Part shown: in pieces, positions 14,228 to 14,636 of the stretch | Layout: every line of letters begins with the position of its first letter | Numbering within the stretch: the stretch's first letter is position 1 | Assembly: GCA_943359415.1 (NCBI GenBank) | Contig: CALRHQ010000019.1 | Span: 1-14,636 of the forward strand | Direction: 5' to 3' | Length of the DNA stretch: 14,636 nucleotides | Source of the DNA: Candidatus Peribacteria bacterium | GTDB lineage: Bacteria; Patescibacteriota; Gracilibacteria; UBA1369; LOWO2-01-FULL-3 | The notes under the pieces: model-generated | Seen by the model: only the letters and a program-made list of their open reading frames with translations | What the model was told of the DNA's origin: nothing | Databases searched by the model: none | Made by a program: the position numbers and the translations under genes

Positions 14228-14636
14228 ATGCCAACTATAAATCAACTGATCAGGAAGCCAAGAAAGAACGCTTCAGTGAAAAGTAAATCACCAGCTCTTC
14301 AATCGATTTTTAATCACTTGAAGACAAAATCAAATGCATTGTCATGTCCACAAAAACGTGGAGTATGTACAAGAGTTACAACAATGACTCCAAAAAAACC
14401 AAACTCAGCTTTGCGTAAAGTAGCCAGAGTTCGTCTTACAAATGGAATGGAAGTATCTGCGTATATTCCTGGAGAAGGACATAATCTTCAAGAACATTCA
14501 GTCGTAATAGTAAGAGGAGGAAGAGTAAAAGATCTACCTGGAGTTAAGTACCACATAGTAAGAGGAAGTCTTGATGCACAAGGTGTGCAAAAGAGAAACA
14601 AGAGTCGTTCAAGATACGGTACTAAGAAACCTAAAG
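14228..14636 (+). CDS. rpsL: 30S ribosomal protein S12 (3' end cut off by window)
   Basis: The reading frame starts MPTINQLIRKPRKN and stays open for 136 codons to the window edge; S12 proteins of this type are about 137-140 residues, so only the last few codons are missing. S12 sits at the decoding centre of the small subunit. Visible signatures: CPQKRGVCTRV (40-50), TPKKPNSALRK (54-64, streptomycin-linked loop with wild-type lysines), YIPGEGHNLQEHSV (79-92) and GGRVKDLPGVKYHIVRG (97-113), where Asp102 matches the residue methylthiolated by RimO in E. coli. The segment at 17-39 is about 13 residues longer than in E. coli and matches the longer Bacillus-type S12. Position after rpoC is the common bacterial order (rpoBC-rpsL-rpsG-fusA). 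No Shine-Dalgarno precedes the start. Confidence 0.97.
   Translation, partial: MPTINQLIRKPRKNASVKSKSPALQSIFNHLKTKSNALSCPQKRGVCTRVTTMTPKKPNSALRKVARVRLTNGMEVSAYIPGEGHNLQEHSVVIVRGGRVKDLPGVKYHIVRGSLDAQGVQKRNKSRSRYGTKKPK

Overview
This window is ordinary core-genome DNA from an AT-rich bacterium. It holds ten protein genes, all on the + strand, and no RNA gene, mobile element or CRISPR array that I can see. Some features suggest an uncultured, small-genome, Patescibacteria/CPR-like lineage: Lys/Asn/Ile-rich proteins, very short intergenic gaps, no recognisable Shine-Dalgarno sequence before any of the ten starts, and a non-standard RNA polymerase gene cluster. That placement is inference and weak; no 16S rRNA or lineage marker is present. 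The code looks standard: no in-frame TGA occurs in any gene, nine visible stops are TAA (8) or TAG (1), and Gly is written mostly as GGA.

Region 1 (1-5565) is a tight six-gene run with gaps of 3 to 25 nt: a LOG-family Rossmann protein, the EF-P lysyltransferase-like EpmA, elongation factor P, seryl-tRNA synthetase, a LolD/MacB-type ABC ATPase and its FtsX/MacB-type permease. EpmA lies directly before its expected substrate EF-P, and the EF-P loop keeps the lysine that EpmA modifies in other bacteria. With serS beside them, the first part of the run is about translation; the last two genes form a membrane transport or release unit.

Region 2 (5566-5813) is the only sizeable gap before rpoB. 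It contains a good sigma70-type promoter, a 16-bp tandem repeat at the predicted transcription start, and mutually exclusive short inverted repeats ending in a T-run just before the rpoB start, which could be an attenuator.

Region 3 (5814-14636) is the RNA polymerase/ribosome cluster in the order rpoB - ssb - rpoC - rpsL (rpsL is cut off by the window end). Two things stand out. RpoB carries a roughly 80-residue, 40% lysine, histone-H1-like N-terminal extension, and a single-stranded DNA-binding protein gene sits between rpoB and rpoC, two genes that are normally adjacent. That SSB also lacks the usual acidic-Pro-Phe tip, and its last codons lie inside a perfect 18-bp palindrome. A GC-rich, foldable leader precedes rpsL. 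I found no wholly new system; the unusual signals are in the architecture and control of the polymerase operon.
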